This document shows positions 23,445-35,854 of a DNA stretch of 64,000 nucleotides, piece by piece; position 1 is the first letter of the stretch; the number at the start of each line of letters is the position of its first letter. The notes under the pieces are model-generated. The model was given only the letters and a program-made list of their open reading frames with translations. It searched no databases and was not told the origin of the DNA. The stretch lies in the NCBI GenBank assembly GCA_033296685.1, contig MU854384.1, forward strand, positions 62,001 through 126,000. Direction: 5' to 3'. The stretch comes from Parachaetomium inaequale (lineage: Eukaryota > Ascomycota > Sordariomycetes > Sordariales > Chaetomiaceae). The position numbers were made by a program, and so were the translations under genes.

Positions 23445-26400
23445 CTAAAATCGGCGAGCCTGTTCCTTCGCCTCCTTCTTTGCCCTAAACTCATCGATGT
23501 ACCTCTCTCCCGCCTCGGCCCGGCGAAGGATGTACCCCAGCCCATGTTTGTCTGGGTCTTGGCAGATCGGACAGTTCGCCTGTACCCCATCATCCTCCCC
23601 CGGCCCCGGCTGAGACTCCCTGGCATCGTAGTACGGGTCCCCGTCGTCATCCTCGAACCAGATATCCCCGCCGCCGTCCATCTCGGTGCGGTAGCCGGCG
23701 AGCTGGAAGGCGTTGCAGAGAGCTTGGAGCAAGGGAAAGGTGGACATGTGGCGCCTCCCGCGCTCAGTCGCGATGGTCTCGTAGAACATCGTTGTGCTGT
23801 CGAAGGGGATCCCGTCGCGGCCGTCGTCTATGCGGCGTAGATAGTCTGGAAAATACCAAGCGTTTCTTTCTTCTTGAGAAAACTTCCGTTCCGTTAACAA
23901 GGCGCCCGCGAATGGTTTGAACGCTTTGGTGCCATCACTGCGCACAACGACAGCTCCTGGGCGATTCTGAGTGTCTGTCCGGCGCATGGGTCAGTGTCTA
24001 CGCTGAATGGGGGACCGCAACATCAAATCCAAAAGAGAGTTAAGAGATGCCTACTGGTCGTCTCCCGTTGTGACTTGGCCTGTGTGCCTGTGCGCTTCTT
24101 CGCTGGGCCAGGCTCAGACTCCTCCATACCTCGCTCTTGATCAGTCGAATCGGCCGGCCCAGTGGCCTCTGCACGGCAGTCCGTACTGTCTTCGTCCCAC
24201 TCTATTTGTTTCACGTATTTGCTGATCACTCCTCTTTCCGCGGACCACAGAATCGGCGCCAGTTCTTTCTGGCAACTGTCCAACCACGTATCCATCCGAT
24301 AGTCCTTGGCCGCCGTCGTAGAAGGAAGACGGTGCTTGAGGTCAAAACTCCAAAGCCGAGCAATAGCGTTGATGGCGCTGGCATGTGTGCTCAGAGGTGT
24401 ACGCCGGTTGCAGCTGGTATACCTGGTCGTTGGAAGTTCGGCACTGTGTAGAAGGATGTGCCAAAGGATACCTTCTAGTTCCTGGAACACCCATTCAAGC
24501 CCCAGCCCGTGTATGTCCAGCCCGTACCAAAATGAGCGCCACAGGTCGTCGAGCCCCGCGGTTTGTCTGTGGCAGGTTTCACCTGCTCCTTGGAATAATA
24601 GGTAGTGCACCATGACCCTGTTCACTTCTCGTGCGGCGACAATAATAGCAGGGCCGAAATCCACCCCCTCCTCCGCCAGGACGTCTGTGTGTATGTCGGC
24701 TCCAAGTTTGCGGAGCAACGACACAACCTCAAGCCTACTGTTTCCGACGGCGGCAGGTAGAGCGTGAAGGAGCCCCGATGGTGGGAATTGGAGCACGTCG
24801 AGAGCCGTCATAACGTATTCCAAGCTCCCCGCGCCACTCGCTGCCGTCAGCAAATTTCGCCGGGTTGATGGGGGAGTTGCCGCTGTCGCGTCATCGGCGT
24901 CAGCTGCTTCTCCAGCAGTCCACGCCCAATAGTCTTCGCCCCTGAGAAGCTCAACTCCAGCTTTCAGCCGTGCTATATCGTATCGATGCAGATGGGAATC
25001 GGCGGGCTCCTTGAAGTTGGAGTACAAATCCGCGCCGGCTCTGAGTAGCAGCCGAGCACAGTCAAACTCGCCCTCGTAGATGGCACGAGCTAAGGGGGGG
25101 CTAGGTGTGGAGTTGGGTGAGCGTCAGTAAGCCCATGCTTTACTCAGTCAAATGCCAGATGTGTCTCAAAACTCACTTTTCGCCAAGACATCCATTCGGA
25201 TCACAACCAACATCCAAAAGGTATCGAACAATTGCGGTGCGGTGTGGCTAGGCGAGGCGGTAAGAAAGGGTTGTTGTTGTTGAGACATGAAGAGTCAATG
25301 GCAACTGGAACCATCGATGATATGGCATACTAGTACGTTTATCCATATTAATTTTCATTTGTGTGTCGCTTGGTAGCACTAAGGCACAATGCTAGGGGGT
25401 GAAGACTGACCGTAAGCAGGCTGCATTCCGTCTCGGACACGTCGTTAATGCTTGCTGCTCCGCTCTCGATCAAACGCTTGACATGGCCCAGATCCGATGT
25501 CCTGCATGCATTAAAGATGCTTGAACCCAGGGGCCTTATATTGATGAGTCTCAGTGCTGTCTTCAGTGTTGGTGATAACCAGGCCTTGGATCGGAGGTGG
25601 ATTGCAAATTCAAACTCGGCAACTCTTGGGCCGAAAAGATCCAACCAAACACGAATCTTGGCGCGGAATTTCTTCCGGAAGGCTTTCGACTGGAACTCAG
25701 CGACTGCGCCGACACCGATCAAGGGTGATGGTCCATTGCCTAGCCTTGAGGGATGGAAACCGTAGTCGACCCGGCCATAGGTCCAGGAGTGTTGCGCCAT
25801 GATCTGGTTTGTGCTCCTATTTTGTGCTATCCTTTCCAAGTCAAAAAAGTCCCCTTCCGGGTACTGCTGTGTCGGTGAGAGCTTGGATGACATGGCCTTG
25901 TCCGATACGCGGTTGCTGCTATGCCGTGTGGCCTTGGTCATGCTCGTCGACTGCGGCTTGGTTAGTCAAGAAAATAACTTGTCATGCGAACCGCGAACAC
26001 CCCGGCCGGCAAGAGATCACCTTCAGCTCAGCCACGGTTTGGAGAATGGCATTGAGTGTTGCAGTGTTTTCGCTGGAATTGTGAAGCTGCGTCTGTTGTG
26101 CAACTTGGAGGACTTGGATATCCCTCCGCACGAGGGCCGAACTCTTGACAAATCGTCAGTTTGCTGTACTTCTATTGCCAACGAGGATGGTTCTTACTTC
26201 TTCAATTCTCTCACGCGTGGTGGTGTGCGCATCGGAGGAGGTTTGTATGCAAGATTGGATCTGGAACGACGCAGCTTCCAGCGCCGGCAACATGGCAGCT
26301 TGTGTGGCCATGACTTGGTTCATGGAAATCTGGTTGAGTGTCTGGAGCCGGCTGCAAACTAAAGGTAAGCTACTGTTCACGGATTCAGGGGAGCTACGCG

Positions 26401-26835
26401 GACTGACGTCTGTGCAATGGCGAGGCAGGTATTTAGGCCGTGTTCTGTGTCGGTGACGGCCCTGAGAATTTGACTGGCCCTGGCCTTGTCGAGCAAGGCC
26501 CATCGCATTCTGGATCTGAACGCGCGGTGGTCTTGCTGCAGACTCTTGAGTCGCGCCAGCTGCGCAGCTCGGCCCTCTAGCGCCGCCACGATGATGGCGC
26601 GGTGCGCGGAGGGCAACAGGTGGTCCAGATTCTCGGTAGCTAGATGGATACCGAATGTCTCGATCTGCTCGAGCAGAAAGTTCAAAAAGTCCATCTTCCC
26701 GGTAAGCTGGCGGAGCTCGTCTGGGGCATCGGTGTAAGATTCCCAGAGCTCCTTTGCCGCTTTCGCCGACTTGACGCATAGGGCAAGGAGTTGGGTAATG
26801 GACGCAGCAGCTCCAACCCCGGTGATCGGATCCAT
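23445..26835 (-). CDS. Ankyrin-repeat protein with fungal immune-type helical N-terminus
   Basis: Seven exons can be joined in frame: 26408-26835, 26198-26351, 26021-26143, 25411-25950, 25177-25247, 24055-25100 and 23445-23974. The product has about 963 residues. The start MDPITGVGAAASITQLLALC and the following helices (about 1-200) match the N-terminal helical domains (SesA/PigL_N/HeLo-like group) of fungal NLR-like and ankyrin proteins. Ankyrin-type repeats appear near residues 380-475 (HVKRLIESGA, IVRYLLDVGCDPN, CARLLLRAGADL) and 545-610 (VVSLLRKLGADI, VMVHYLLFQGA). The C-terminus has a CPICQ motif and a charged helix. There is no nucleotide-binding domain. A role in self/non-self response is inferred from architecture only. 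The joins at 26352-26407 and 25248-25410 are the least sure. Confidence 0.78.
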
Positions 26836-27354
26836 GGTGTCCTCTTCCTGATGTAGATAGTTCGGTGCGATGGGGAATTGACCAAAAAGGGGGAGAGCCT
26901 TGCATGAGGGGCGCGATGAATCGAAGCTGACTTGGCCTTGTAGGACCGGAGCCGGTTCTGCAGCTCAATGGGCTGAATTTGCTTCCGTTGAACCTGCCCG
27001 CCTCCGATTCGTCCTGTGCAACCATGCTGTGCATCAAATCTCGAGGCGCAGTATCTCGAGACCAGCAAACAACAAACGCGTAAGTGAGAGCAGAGCCGCC
27101 CTGACGGCTGTACTTCATAATTATTTCGGCACATGCACAGAAAGCGGCAGCTTCGGAAACGACAGGGCTTGGGTCAAATGCCAAGAGGCCCGATTCCTGG
27201 AACACCGGCCAGTTCTCTCTGCGGCACGATATGTTTCCTCAAGTTGACCCCGGCACGGCACGGCACGGCATGGCAATCTGACATTTTACATTCAAGAGCC
27301 ACAACATCCGGAGTGGGAGCATTAACGAAGCGTTAAAGAAAGACATTTCCACTA
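26836..27354. other. Intergenic region with a CGGCA micro-repeat
   Basis: 519 bp between two minus-strand genes. They contain four perfect copies of CGGCA at 27251-27270. No gene is seen. Confidence 0.5.
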
Positions 27355-28669
27355 CTATACAGCATGCGCAGGTAACTGCTCGACCGAGTGTCCCCTCGAG
27401 TCGCCCTGCCCGTGGTCCGACGACCGATCCCCAGACGACTTGGTCGAGCCAGGCCTGCTCAGATCCGGCAAGTCAATACATGTCTCGTCATCATACATCT
27501 CCTTTTGCCCCCGTCGCGAAAAGCGCCGCTCAGCGCGGAAGCCGTCCCCCTTTTGACTCCGATACGTCTCAGTGGGACCACCCCCCGTGCGGCTCCCCAC
27601 CCCGGCCCCCGTGCCCCCCTGCCTGATATAATACCCGGACCGCTGCTGCGACTTATTCTCCGTCAGAGACACCCCCATGGCGCCCAGGCACTTCTGGAAG
27701 ATGCCCTTCATGGCCGGCACGCACGCGGCCAGCACGCCCAGCAGCTGCTCCAGCACGGTGAAGGTGCTGATGGACACGCCCATGGCCCAGAAGTCGACGG
27801 CCGCGGCCGGGTCGCCCCAATCCTTGACGATGACCGTCTTGATGATGCTGAACACGCTGGCAAACAGGCCCATGCCCATCAGGACGCACACAAACACGCG
27901 CTCGCGCAGCGGGCGGTTCAGCTTGCGCAGGAACGTGGCCGGCGCCAGCGACAGCAGCACGTCGGTGGTGATGTTGATGGAGCTGCCGAGGTTGGACACG
28001 GCGCGCATGGCCTCAAACGAGACGCAGTGCCCGCCCGGAAGGTAGGGGTTCCAGGCGGCTTCGAGCGGCTGGCACGCGATGGCCAGGTTGAAGAGCGTGT
28101 TGCCGATGCCGTAGACGGCCTGCACGGCCATGATGGTGTACAGGAAGATGCGCCAGCCGCGCTCCTTGCCCTGGATGCGCAGCAGGGTGAGCGCGATGGA
28201 CACCTTGATGCACGTCATGGACAGGCCCCAGACTGAGATTGCCAGCCACGAGTTCTTGCCCGCTTCGGTCGAGTGTTCGGGCGAGATGAGACCCGCTTTG
28301 GGGACCATCATCGGCATGAGCATTGCGTAGTCGGCGATGGTGAGGATCTGGAGGGAGAGTGGATGGTTAGTCGTGTTATGTTGGATATCAGGGGGTACTG
28401 GGGAAACATACGAAGCCGGCGACAATAAAGTAGTCGTCCAGTCCGACCTTCCATACCGGCCGTATCCTCTGGTAGATGCGGGTTCCGAAGGTGACGACGC
28501 AGAGAAATAGCAGCACCGAACTGACGCCGATGTAGACCTGGGCGAGGTAGGCGGCCCGTTCGGAGATGGGGATGCCCGGGAACTCGACCGTGCCGTTGGT
28601 GGCTCCGCCCATCGGCGCTCCCGCCGCTCCGGTGGCGGCCGGCTCCGGCGCCGTCGTGGCGCTTGACAT
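27355..28669 (-). CDS. Rhodopsin-domain (Pth11/SAT4-like) seven-helix membrane protein
   Basis: Integral membrane protein of the large fungal family related to Pth11 receptors. Two exons (28412-28669 and 27355-28347) with a 64-bp intron (GTATGT...CTCCAG) give 416 residues. Seven hydrophobic segments occur between residues about 40 and 310, starting with YIGVSSVLLFLCVVTFGTRI. Family marks are DDYFIVAGF at the second helix, ADYAML and the conserved CIKVSIALTLLRI. The cytosolic tail of about 95 residues is Gly/Ser/Arg-rich and acidic. There is no CFEM domain. The ATG at 28669 starts a short Ala/Pro/Gly-rich lumenal segment with an NGT glycosylation site. The ligand is unknown. An earlier in-frame ATG at 28834 adds non-conserved sequence and was not used. 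Confidence 0.88.
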
Positions 28670-31600
28670 GGCTAAGGTTGTGGAACAATGTCTGGATGTC
28701 AAAAGCAAGGCACGCAGGGTTGTCAACGCAGATCTGGGATCTGGGGTTGACCGCTCCTTATGAGCTGGAGGCACTCGTTCCGAGGCGACGGTCTGGATTT
28801 GGCATGTTGTGGCCCACTGCAACCTTCTCACCACGAAACCTCAGGGGTCTCCCCCGGCCTCAGCTTGAGGAAGAGGGAAAGTCGCTTCTGTTCTGCATGT
28901 GTTTCGCCAAACGAAAGCGAGATTTCCCAAGTTTCGTGGGCGGTCTGATCCCCCGGATTCAAAGCCCGCTCCCGTATCCAGGTTGTCGGCCGCTGCACAG
29001 TTCCCCATTCGACCATGCGAGCGGCATCTCTGGCTCGGGTGCAGCAGCGCACGGGCGCGGCCTGTCAAGCTCTGTCCAAGTGCCCGCTCCTCAGCAGCAC
29101 GCTCGGCTTGGCAGCTTGACCGTGAGTGGAAGCCGTCGAGCCTCCTGCAGGCCGGAACCAGACGCGAGGATCCCGGCTCGGCTGCCAGGGGTTCGCTTGG
29201 CTGTTGGCGGCCGGCCGAGCTCACAGCAGTCGCTTCACTCGCTTCACTCGCTTGGACGGAGCGTGATGCTAGTGCTTATCGTTACCGAATCTGCAGGGGG
29301 CGTCGCGATGGTGTTTCCTGCAAGAGGCGAGAGGGAACTTTGATGAGGCCGGCACGCAAGCCTCGGGACAACCACGAGCTTTGACCCCAGGCTGCCGGCA
29401 GATGGCGGTTCAATACACACTTATATTGCCGAAGAGCGCAGGCCAATGTGCGCCTGCAGATCCGAGACGGCAGTCTCTCGCCGTGAACCGGCGCAACTGA
29501 GCCCGCCCAGTTTACATTCCTGGGGAACGGGACGGAAAGGAGGAGCTTTGACTCGGTCAAACGCCAAAAGGCCCGGCGGGTGCCGTTGCAGATAAAGTTG
29601 CGGCATCAAGTCCCAACCAGGCAAGGCGCGAGGCCCCGCCGCCATCTCCCCTGGCTCCTTGCTTGACACGATGAGCCCCGTTGCTCGTTCATCTCATCTG
29701 ACTTATCCCTGATCCCAGTTGATACGCAGATCGATCTGGGGCCAGCCCAGTGCAGTATGGAAACCGCAGATCTGGCTTTGGAAATTCCGTTTAAATGCTG
29801 ACTTTTTGCCTATCCTATCAGGGGCCTCCTTGCTGAAGATCCGTTGGTCGCGATCAGATCGGATGAACCACGCCTGCTACGCTGCTTCCAGAACGCGCCA
29901 CAGGTTGGCAGCCCCTTGTCATGACGTCCCAGACCCATGTTGGCACCCCTGCTAGGGCACTGGCAGCCCGAGGCAGCCCTCGTCACCCTTCCTTTGGTCT
30001 CGCAAGACAACAACAGGACACAGACGCCAAATTCATGTACGCTTTGACCGTGGCGTTTAAATCTCGTTCTCACCGGCCTCCGTCAACCAGAAGAAGCTCA
30101 GAGAGAGACGGGAGGGCATTGACCAACTAGAAAACAGTAAAGAAAGCCCTCGCCAGCATTGAGCGATGCGGCCAAGATCAATTCGAAACCGAAGCAGGCT
30201 GCCCCCATCAGCTCGGCTCCTCTGCGCCCCGGTCCTGCCACCCCGCCCAACGCCCCCTCACCTTCTCCCTCTTGGGGAAAATTTCCGGTACACCGCGGGA
30301 GCCCGTGCTCCTCCAACCTCGTCTACACCACACTAGCGTCTAGCGCTGTGACGTTCTCGGGCACCACGGTTCCCGGCCGTTGATTCCGCGCTGTTCTAGC
30401 TCGACTAGGCCCGAGACTAATGATGCATCTTCTCGGGGTTTTACCGCGGGATGCCAGGGCAAGCGTGGGCCTCGAACTCGAGGCATACCTCTTGGCGTTG
30501 TGTTCGAAACGACGAGAGCTCCCCACCATCAATCACCGTCCGGACTCCTGGTTGAGAGAATGGCCGGACTGCAACTGAAGACAGCAACTGTCTCGAGGAT
30601 AATAACTAGTCTAAGCCCGAGAGATTTTCTCAGTCATGATATGCGACTTCAGCCAGCAGAAATCAACAGCAGAAGCCACATTCAGTTGTCAAGCTGGACA
30701 ACAGACATATCAAATGTCCTCCTCAACAGATGATCGCATGCAAACATACCTGGTAGGTAGTTGCAATGCTGCGCCCCTCGTATGGAATCGAGAAAGTCCA
30801 ATTTCCGAAGCAAAGGAGGCCGGAACTTCGAGAGTAGCTGGTTCAAGCCCGTCCTTGTCGGCAAATCTCGCTCCATGGACCCGGGGGATTGGACGAAGGA
30901 GGACGCCATGCCCTTGCAAAATCTTTCAAATCTCATTCGGCTTAATGGCTGAACACTCCTCCGTAGATACTCGCTTGGAGGCGTGACTTTCTATCCCTTC
31001 CTTCCTCTCCATGCAGCTGACACTGCGTGTGGTCTCAATCTTCTCTGCCAATGCCAACAACGTTATTCCTCAATCACCTGCAACAAACAAGTTCGACTCG
31101 CTGAGTCCGTTCATCCTGCTCCGTCTCGTCAACCATTGTAATTACTCCGGCTCGCATCTTGAACTCCGCTACACTGCGGACTACTTGTGGATATAGGCTT
31201 TTGGGCTTCGGCCTAGACGCAAACTATCCAAAACCATATGGGCTGGTGATTGTACACTCATACCTCCGGCAACTACATGTACCTAGGTATTAGGAGTAAC
31301 CGCCCAAACACGGCACGCGGGTACCAGTCACTACTCAGCAAAGGACTGGTACATGACAATCAAGCCCTATGGCCCCGCCATGACAGTCCCCGCGCCCCGA
31401 GTTCAGCCAACGCTATCAATAGCCTCCGCTCCTTCGCTGCCCTCCTCCTGATGTTCTTGCGGTAAGCCTCTTAAGCTTAGCCTTCAGATACGTAGCCCCA
31501 ACTCGAAGCCCGTCCGCTATACGGTCCCCAAGTTCTGTCCGGTAAGGGAGTCTCGGGTTCGATTCGAGCGCAAACAAGCTTCACAAAGTCCAACCGCCCC

Positions 31601-32778
31601 TCTCATGGTTCAGACCAGAACTGGCTCGAATAGTCAGTCACCCGTGAACGGACCATGGTGAGATGCCTACCTATCCCGAAGTTGATGTTTATCTCTTCAG
31701 CGGTTCATGCTGCCAACAACCGGCTGAACAGTCCTTGGCCTTCTCTGCCGGTGGCGGTCTTGGCCTAGTTTCCGGGTTTGGCCCAGACTGCATGCAGTCC
31801 GAGTCTCACGGAACCCCCAGGTGGCGAAATGCTTGGTCTTGACGCCATCGGGATGATGGCGCCATTGCAACCCTAATGATGGCCATCCAGCTCCGGGGAA
31901 ACAATTGGCTTCAGCGGCTCCGGGGCCCCGCATCCGTAGGCGTTGCCCCTGAAACAGGATCTCTCCACCACGGCCCTACCCGCAGACTAGGACAAAGTCT
32001 ATCTCAACCTCATCCCATCCTCTCCCACTCATCCGTCCCATCCATCCTCACTCAACCTTTGGAGTTCTTCACTCGGGGCGACTCACGTTTGATTCCGTCG
32101 AGTCTTACCCCTCACCGCGGCCTCTCCGAGGTAACTTGGGCGGCCCACAGGTTGGCCCGCTTGCCGTTCTCCGCACGTCCAAGTGGGGAGGCAGAAGCCA
32201 ACCAGAACACCACATGGGCTCGGTCGGTTTAACCCTCTCGCGCTCTGATTTCTCAGCATCCCAGGATCACAGTATGACCGGGAAAACCAAGAATTTGTCA
32301 GCTGCCCCTACGCAGCCCGTGGGTTGGGCGCAGAGCCCACTCTCATCAATATGGGCCTGCTGTGTTGCGGTGAGACGGAGGCGCGGAGTCAACTCGGATT
32401 ATTAATTCCCTCCGTCCATGTTATGGTTGGGCGTGCGAGTTGTTGAGGGTGGGGGCGAGTGGTGACTCGGGAAGATTCCATGACACGGAGGGAGGTATGA
32501 TCGCGGTGAGGATTGGCTCCGCTCGGCATCGGCATCGAACACTCCTCGTCGCATACGGCTCCAATCGTGCCAATGGAAACATCCGACGGAAGAAGGAACA
32601 GTTACAATCTTGTGTGCGTGGCTCCGCTTCCTCTCGTCAAGCAGTCGCATATAAGTATCCACCTCCCCCGCACTTGAGATCAGACATCCAGCATCATCAA
32701 CAGTCCCCCGCTCCTCCAACACACTACACCAACCAACACACCAATTTCTCCAGCTCACACTCACTCACATCCTCCGCC
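28670..32778. other. 4.1-kb stretch without a recognisable gene
   Basis: The largest empty stretch of the window, between the divergent Pth11-like and DUF1993 genes. The longest open frame (28663-29343) lacks codon bias and similarity. A 9-bp micro-repeat (CGCTTCACT, about 2.5 copies) is at 29231-29253, and a perfect palindrome TACCTAGGTA lies near 31278-31287. A tRNA-like T-arm near 31553 has no matching acceptor or anticodon arm. The stretch could hold a non-coding transcript or an unrecognised spliced gene; neither can be supported from the sequence. Confidence 0.4.
32650..32655 (+). promoter_or_regulatory. TATA box of the DUF1993 gene
   Basis: TATAAG, 129 bp before the ATG at 32779, followed by a CA-rich leader typical of well-expressed fungal genes. 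Confidence 0.55.
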
Positions 32779-33312
32779 ATGGCCACCATCTCCCTCTACG
32801 ACGCCACCATCGGCGTGAGCACCCGCTCGCTCCAGACGCTCGCCGACCTCATCAAGAAGGCCCAGGCCCACCCCGAGGCCGAGTCCCTCGCAGCCACCCG
32901 CCTCTACCCGGACATGCTGCCCTTCAGCTACCAGGTCCTCATCGTGTCCAACTTTGCCAAGAAGTACGTCGAGCGCCTGACGGGCCGCGCGCTCGACGTG
33001 TGGGCCGACGACGAGAAGACGCTTGACGAGCTCGTGGCGCGCGTCGAGAAGACGCTCGACCTGCTCAAGACGGTCTCGCGCGAGGACATCGAGGGCGACG
33101 CCGTCACCAAGGTCAGCCTCAAGATCGGGCCCTACGGGCCCTTCGACGCCACCACGCAGCAGTACGTGCTCGGCTACGCCATGCCCAACATCATGTTCCA
33201 CCTGAGCATCGCCTACGCCATCCTGCGCATGAAGGGCATCGAGCTGGGCAAGGCCGATCTGATCAAGCACTTTGCGGCCGACTTTATGCCGGCGCCCGCG
33301 CCGGCGAGCTAG
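32779..33312 (+). CDS. DUF1993 family protein
   Basis: 177 residues, single exon. The start MATISLYDATIGVSTRSLQT fits the family, as do the segments RLYPDMLPFSYQVLIVSNFA and HLSIAYAILRMKGIELGKAD near the end. DUF1993 proteins are small helical proteins related to the DinB-like four-helix fold; the activity is not established. There is no signal peptide. Very regular, C-ending codon use, a TATA box 129 bp upstream and AATAAA 62 bp after the stop suggest strong expression. The ATG at 32779 (CGCCATGG) has a good context; an open frame reaching further upstream is leader. Confidence 0.92.
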   Translation: MATISLYDATIGVSTRSLQTLADLIKKAQAHPEAESLAATRLYPDMLPFSYQVLIVSNFAKKYVERLTGRALDVWADDEKTLDELVARVEKTLDLLKTVSREDIEGDAVTKVSLKIGPYGPFDATTQQYVLGYAMPNIMFHLSIAYAILRMKGIELGKADLIKHFAADFMPAPAPAS

Positions 33313-33373
33313 GCGGCGAAACTGAAATGGACTGGAACTGGGGATGGACTGGGGTAAATAGGACATGCGGTGC

Positions 33374-33379
33374 AATAAA
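33374..33379 (+). terminator. Poly(A) signal of the DUF1993 gene
   Basis: Canonical AATAAA, 62 bp after the stop codon at 33312. Confidence 0.5.
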
Positions 33380-33459
33380 AGTTGTCTTTGCAAAGCATCT
33401 GTTGTGATTCCGCATCAGACCACCTCCTTGCTCATATGACACACCCTGTGAAATACATC

Positions 33460-35189
33460 CTAGAATCCCAGGATCCTGTTCGCTTCCGCGACGACGGCCT
33501 TGCCGCCGGGGGTATCACCCTCTGCCGTGGCGAGTTTGTCGAGGCCCATGGCCTGGATGCCCGCAGGGTCGCAGTACTTCCTGACATACTCCTCAGTCCC
33601 CCGCCCGATATGCCTCGATTCGCCCTCGCCGCCGGGGAAGTCCGGGCCCGGCGTGCCCTGCCGGAACGCAGCCCGCTGCCGGACCATGTACTCGGCGCTG
33701 GCCTTTGTCGTCGGGCAGACCGGGATGTACAGAACGCTGGAATCGGCCGTGCCGTTGTGCTTTTTGTCGACGGCATGGATCGCTATGTCACGTCAGCATC
33801 CCTCTCACCCATTTTCTGTGTCAGGGTATACTCACAATCGCAATGCCACACCACATAATCCCCCGGCCTCACCTCGGGCACATGCACCATCGTCCTCTCC
33901 AGCTCCAAATGCGGATGCGCCCCCTCAGAAAACTCCTGCGCACACCCCGGCATCGCCCCCTGAATCTCACTCGTCATCTCCTCCCCCGTCGTAAACACCC
34001 AATTCCCCTCGTCCAAATACCTCCCCTTATCCCCCCCAACCTCGTTCAACTCCCTCCTCGCCCTAAAAAAGGGCCTCAACAACGAATACACCCCAGCCTC
34101 CCTCACCAACGGATTCACCAACAACGTCCCCTGCAGCGGCCCGCTCCGACTAATAGCCAACCACCCCTGAAACATCCTAAACATACTACACGCCCCGAGA
34201 CCGCTATACAAATCCGTCACGGCCTCCACCCTCCCCGACGACGCGTCGTACGCGTCATATTCCGTCTCCCACGTGCCCCTGAACACGGACCCGTACACCC
34301 CGCCCCCGCCACCTCCTCCCCTACCTTTGCCGGGGGCTCCGCCGTACCCGCCCTCCTCCCACCGCTCGACGCTGCCCGCGTCCTGGTGCGGGCCGAGGGC
34401 AAAGTGTGCGTCGCCTGGCTGGCGGATGCGCAGGCGGTCGGCGTAGGTGAGGGGCGTGTGCAGGGAGATGGGGGTGGTGCTGGATGGGTTGGGGGTGGTG
34501 GTGGTGTGCCAGAGGGAGGTCATCAGGGCGCGTTGGGTGGTGAGGAGGTTGCGGTGGGAGCGGGCGCGGAGTTGGGACGGGGACCAATAGAGTTCGAGGA
34601 CTTGGGGGGAGGTGGGGGGGAAGCCTTTGCGGTTGTCTGTTAGTGCCCAGTGATGGGAACTTGGGAGTGGGGAGACTGGAGGACAAGGGGGAGAAAGGGG
34701 GTCGACCTTACCGCGGGTCTGCGGGTTCTGGCGCGCGTATTCTTCGATTTCAAACTTGTAGGCGCGCGCCTCGTCCTCGGGGATGACACCCCTGATCACG
34801 GCCACGCCGCGTTTTTTGATCTCGGGTTTGAGGGCCTCGAGGTCGTCGTGGAGGTGGCTGAAGCGGACTTCGGGGACGATGGCGTGCCCCGTGCGGGCGA
34901 TGAGGTCGTTCTCCTCTCTGAGGGTGGCGAGCAGGCGCTTCCAGCTGGCGATGACGGCGTCTTCGTGGCCGGCGACGAGGCGCAGTTTGAGCTCGCGGAA
35001 GCGGTCTGGCAGCGGCTGGGCTTTCCTCCCGGAGAGCGAGGCGAATGTGTCGGAGATGTCGCCCTCGGCCTTGCCTGCGGCGTTCATGGCGGCCATGGAG
35101 GTGGCATGGCGGGGGTGAGGTTGTGAAAGTTGGCGGCAGGTAGGACTGAGAGAGCCGCACCTGGGGCTGCGAAGGGATCTGGAAAGCAT
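33460..35189 (-). CDS. DUF1479 protein (2-oxoglutarate dioxygenase-like fold)
   Basis: Three exons: 34712-35189, 33836-34624 and 33460-33782, giving about 529 residues. The family is predicted to have a cupin/Fe(II)-2-oxoglutarate oxygenase fold. Candidate metal ligands are HQD in FALGPHQDAGSVERW and the late His in VVWHCDSIHAVDKKHNG. Typical segments are KKRGVAVIRGVIPEDEARAY, QVLELYWSPSQLRARSH and RMFQGWLAISRSGP. The first 31 residues (MLSRSLRSPRCGSL...) look like a mitochondrial presequence; a second Met at 35096 could give a cytosolic form. The first intron's acceptor is ambiguous by 12 bp (exon 2 starts at 34624 or 34636). An unusual poly-Gly insertion follows PGKGR. The substrate is unknown. 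Confidence 0.88.
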
Positions 35190-35854
35190 CGTGGATGTTG
35201 TATGTGATCTGGACTTTAGGGGCTAGAAATGAAGAGAGATAAAGGACGATTTGAAGATCAAGGTTTGGTGGTGAGGTTTGCCTGTTGTGAATTAAGTGGA
35301 AAATGGAATGGCCAAACCATCCTTCAAGAGAAAGCCCTCGTATATTTATGCGATGCTCGATGAAGCCGCCGCCCGAGGCCGAACAACCGTCCTCGACACC
35401 GTCGTCCCCGTCGTGCCCGTCGATTTCAGCGGAAGTGCCCGATTGGGAAATGTGTGCAACAAGATTGACGTCATTTGTGTCCCGAGGTTTCTGGAAGTCG
35501 GGGTTTGGTGTGGGGAAGAAGTCAGGAGACGTCAAAGATGCACAACTTGACTCGGGCCTATTATTTTCTACCCTCCACTTGCCTCCATTTCTACGCTTCC
35601 CGAGGTGATACTGCTGGAAGGCGCTGTTTCAAGAATTTGGGGCGAGTCAGCTTGAAGCTGCAGGTGGTGCGGAGTAGCCGGAAACAGAAAGTCCGCATCT
35701 GCCCCACCTGGTTCTCCTGTGCTCGGCCCACAAGAATCCATCGATTTTCGGCTTTGACTCTTTTGAGCAACATGCGAAGGGGCCCTGTCCGGACAACAGA
35801 TTCCACACTTACACAGCAGCCAGAGATCTCTGGACGCTGTCTGAGCTCTGCCAC
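35190..35854. other. Divergent promoter region
   Basis: 665 bp between the DUF1479 gene and the regulator gene at 35855. No separate gene is seen. Confidence 0.55.

Noticed and set aside
28663..29343. 226-codon open frame on the plus strand, overlapping the Pth11-like gene start.
   Set aside because: Antisense to the first exon and promoter of a better-supported gene; composition looks random.
30810..30860. Second tRNA-like segment (GGTTCAAGCCCG).
   Set aside because: The stem does not pair and no matching acceptor stem is found.
31490..31580. tRNA-like T-arm (GGGTTCGATTCGAG) near 31553.
   Set aside because: The T-stem has a mismatch, and no acceptor stem, anticodon arm or box A can be placed upstream.
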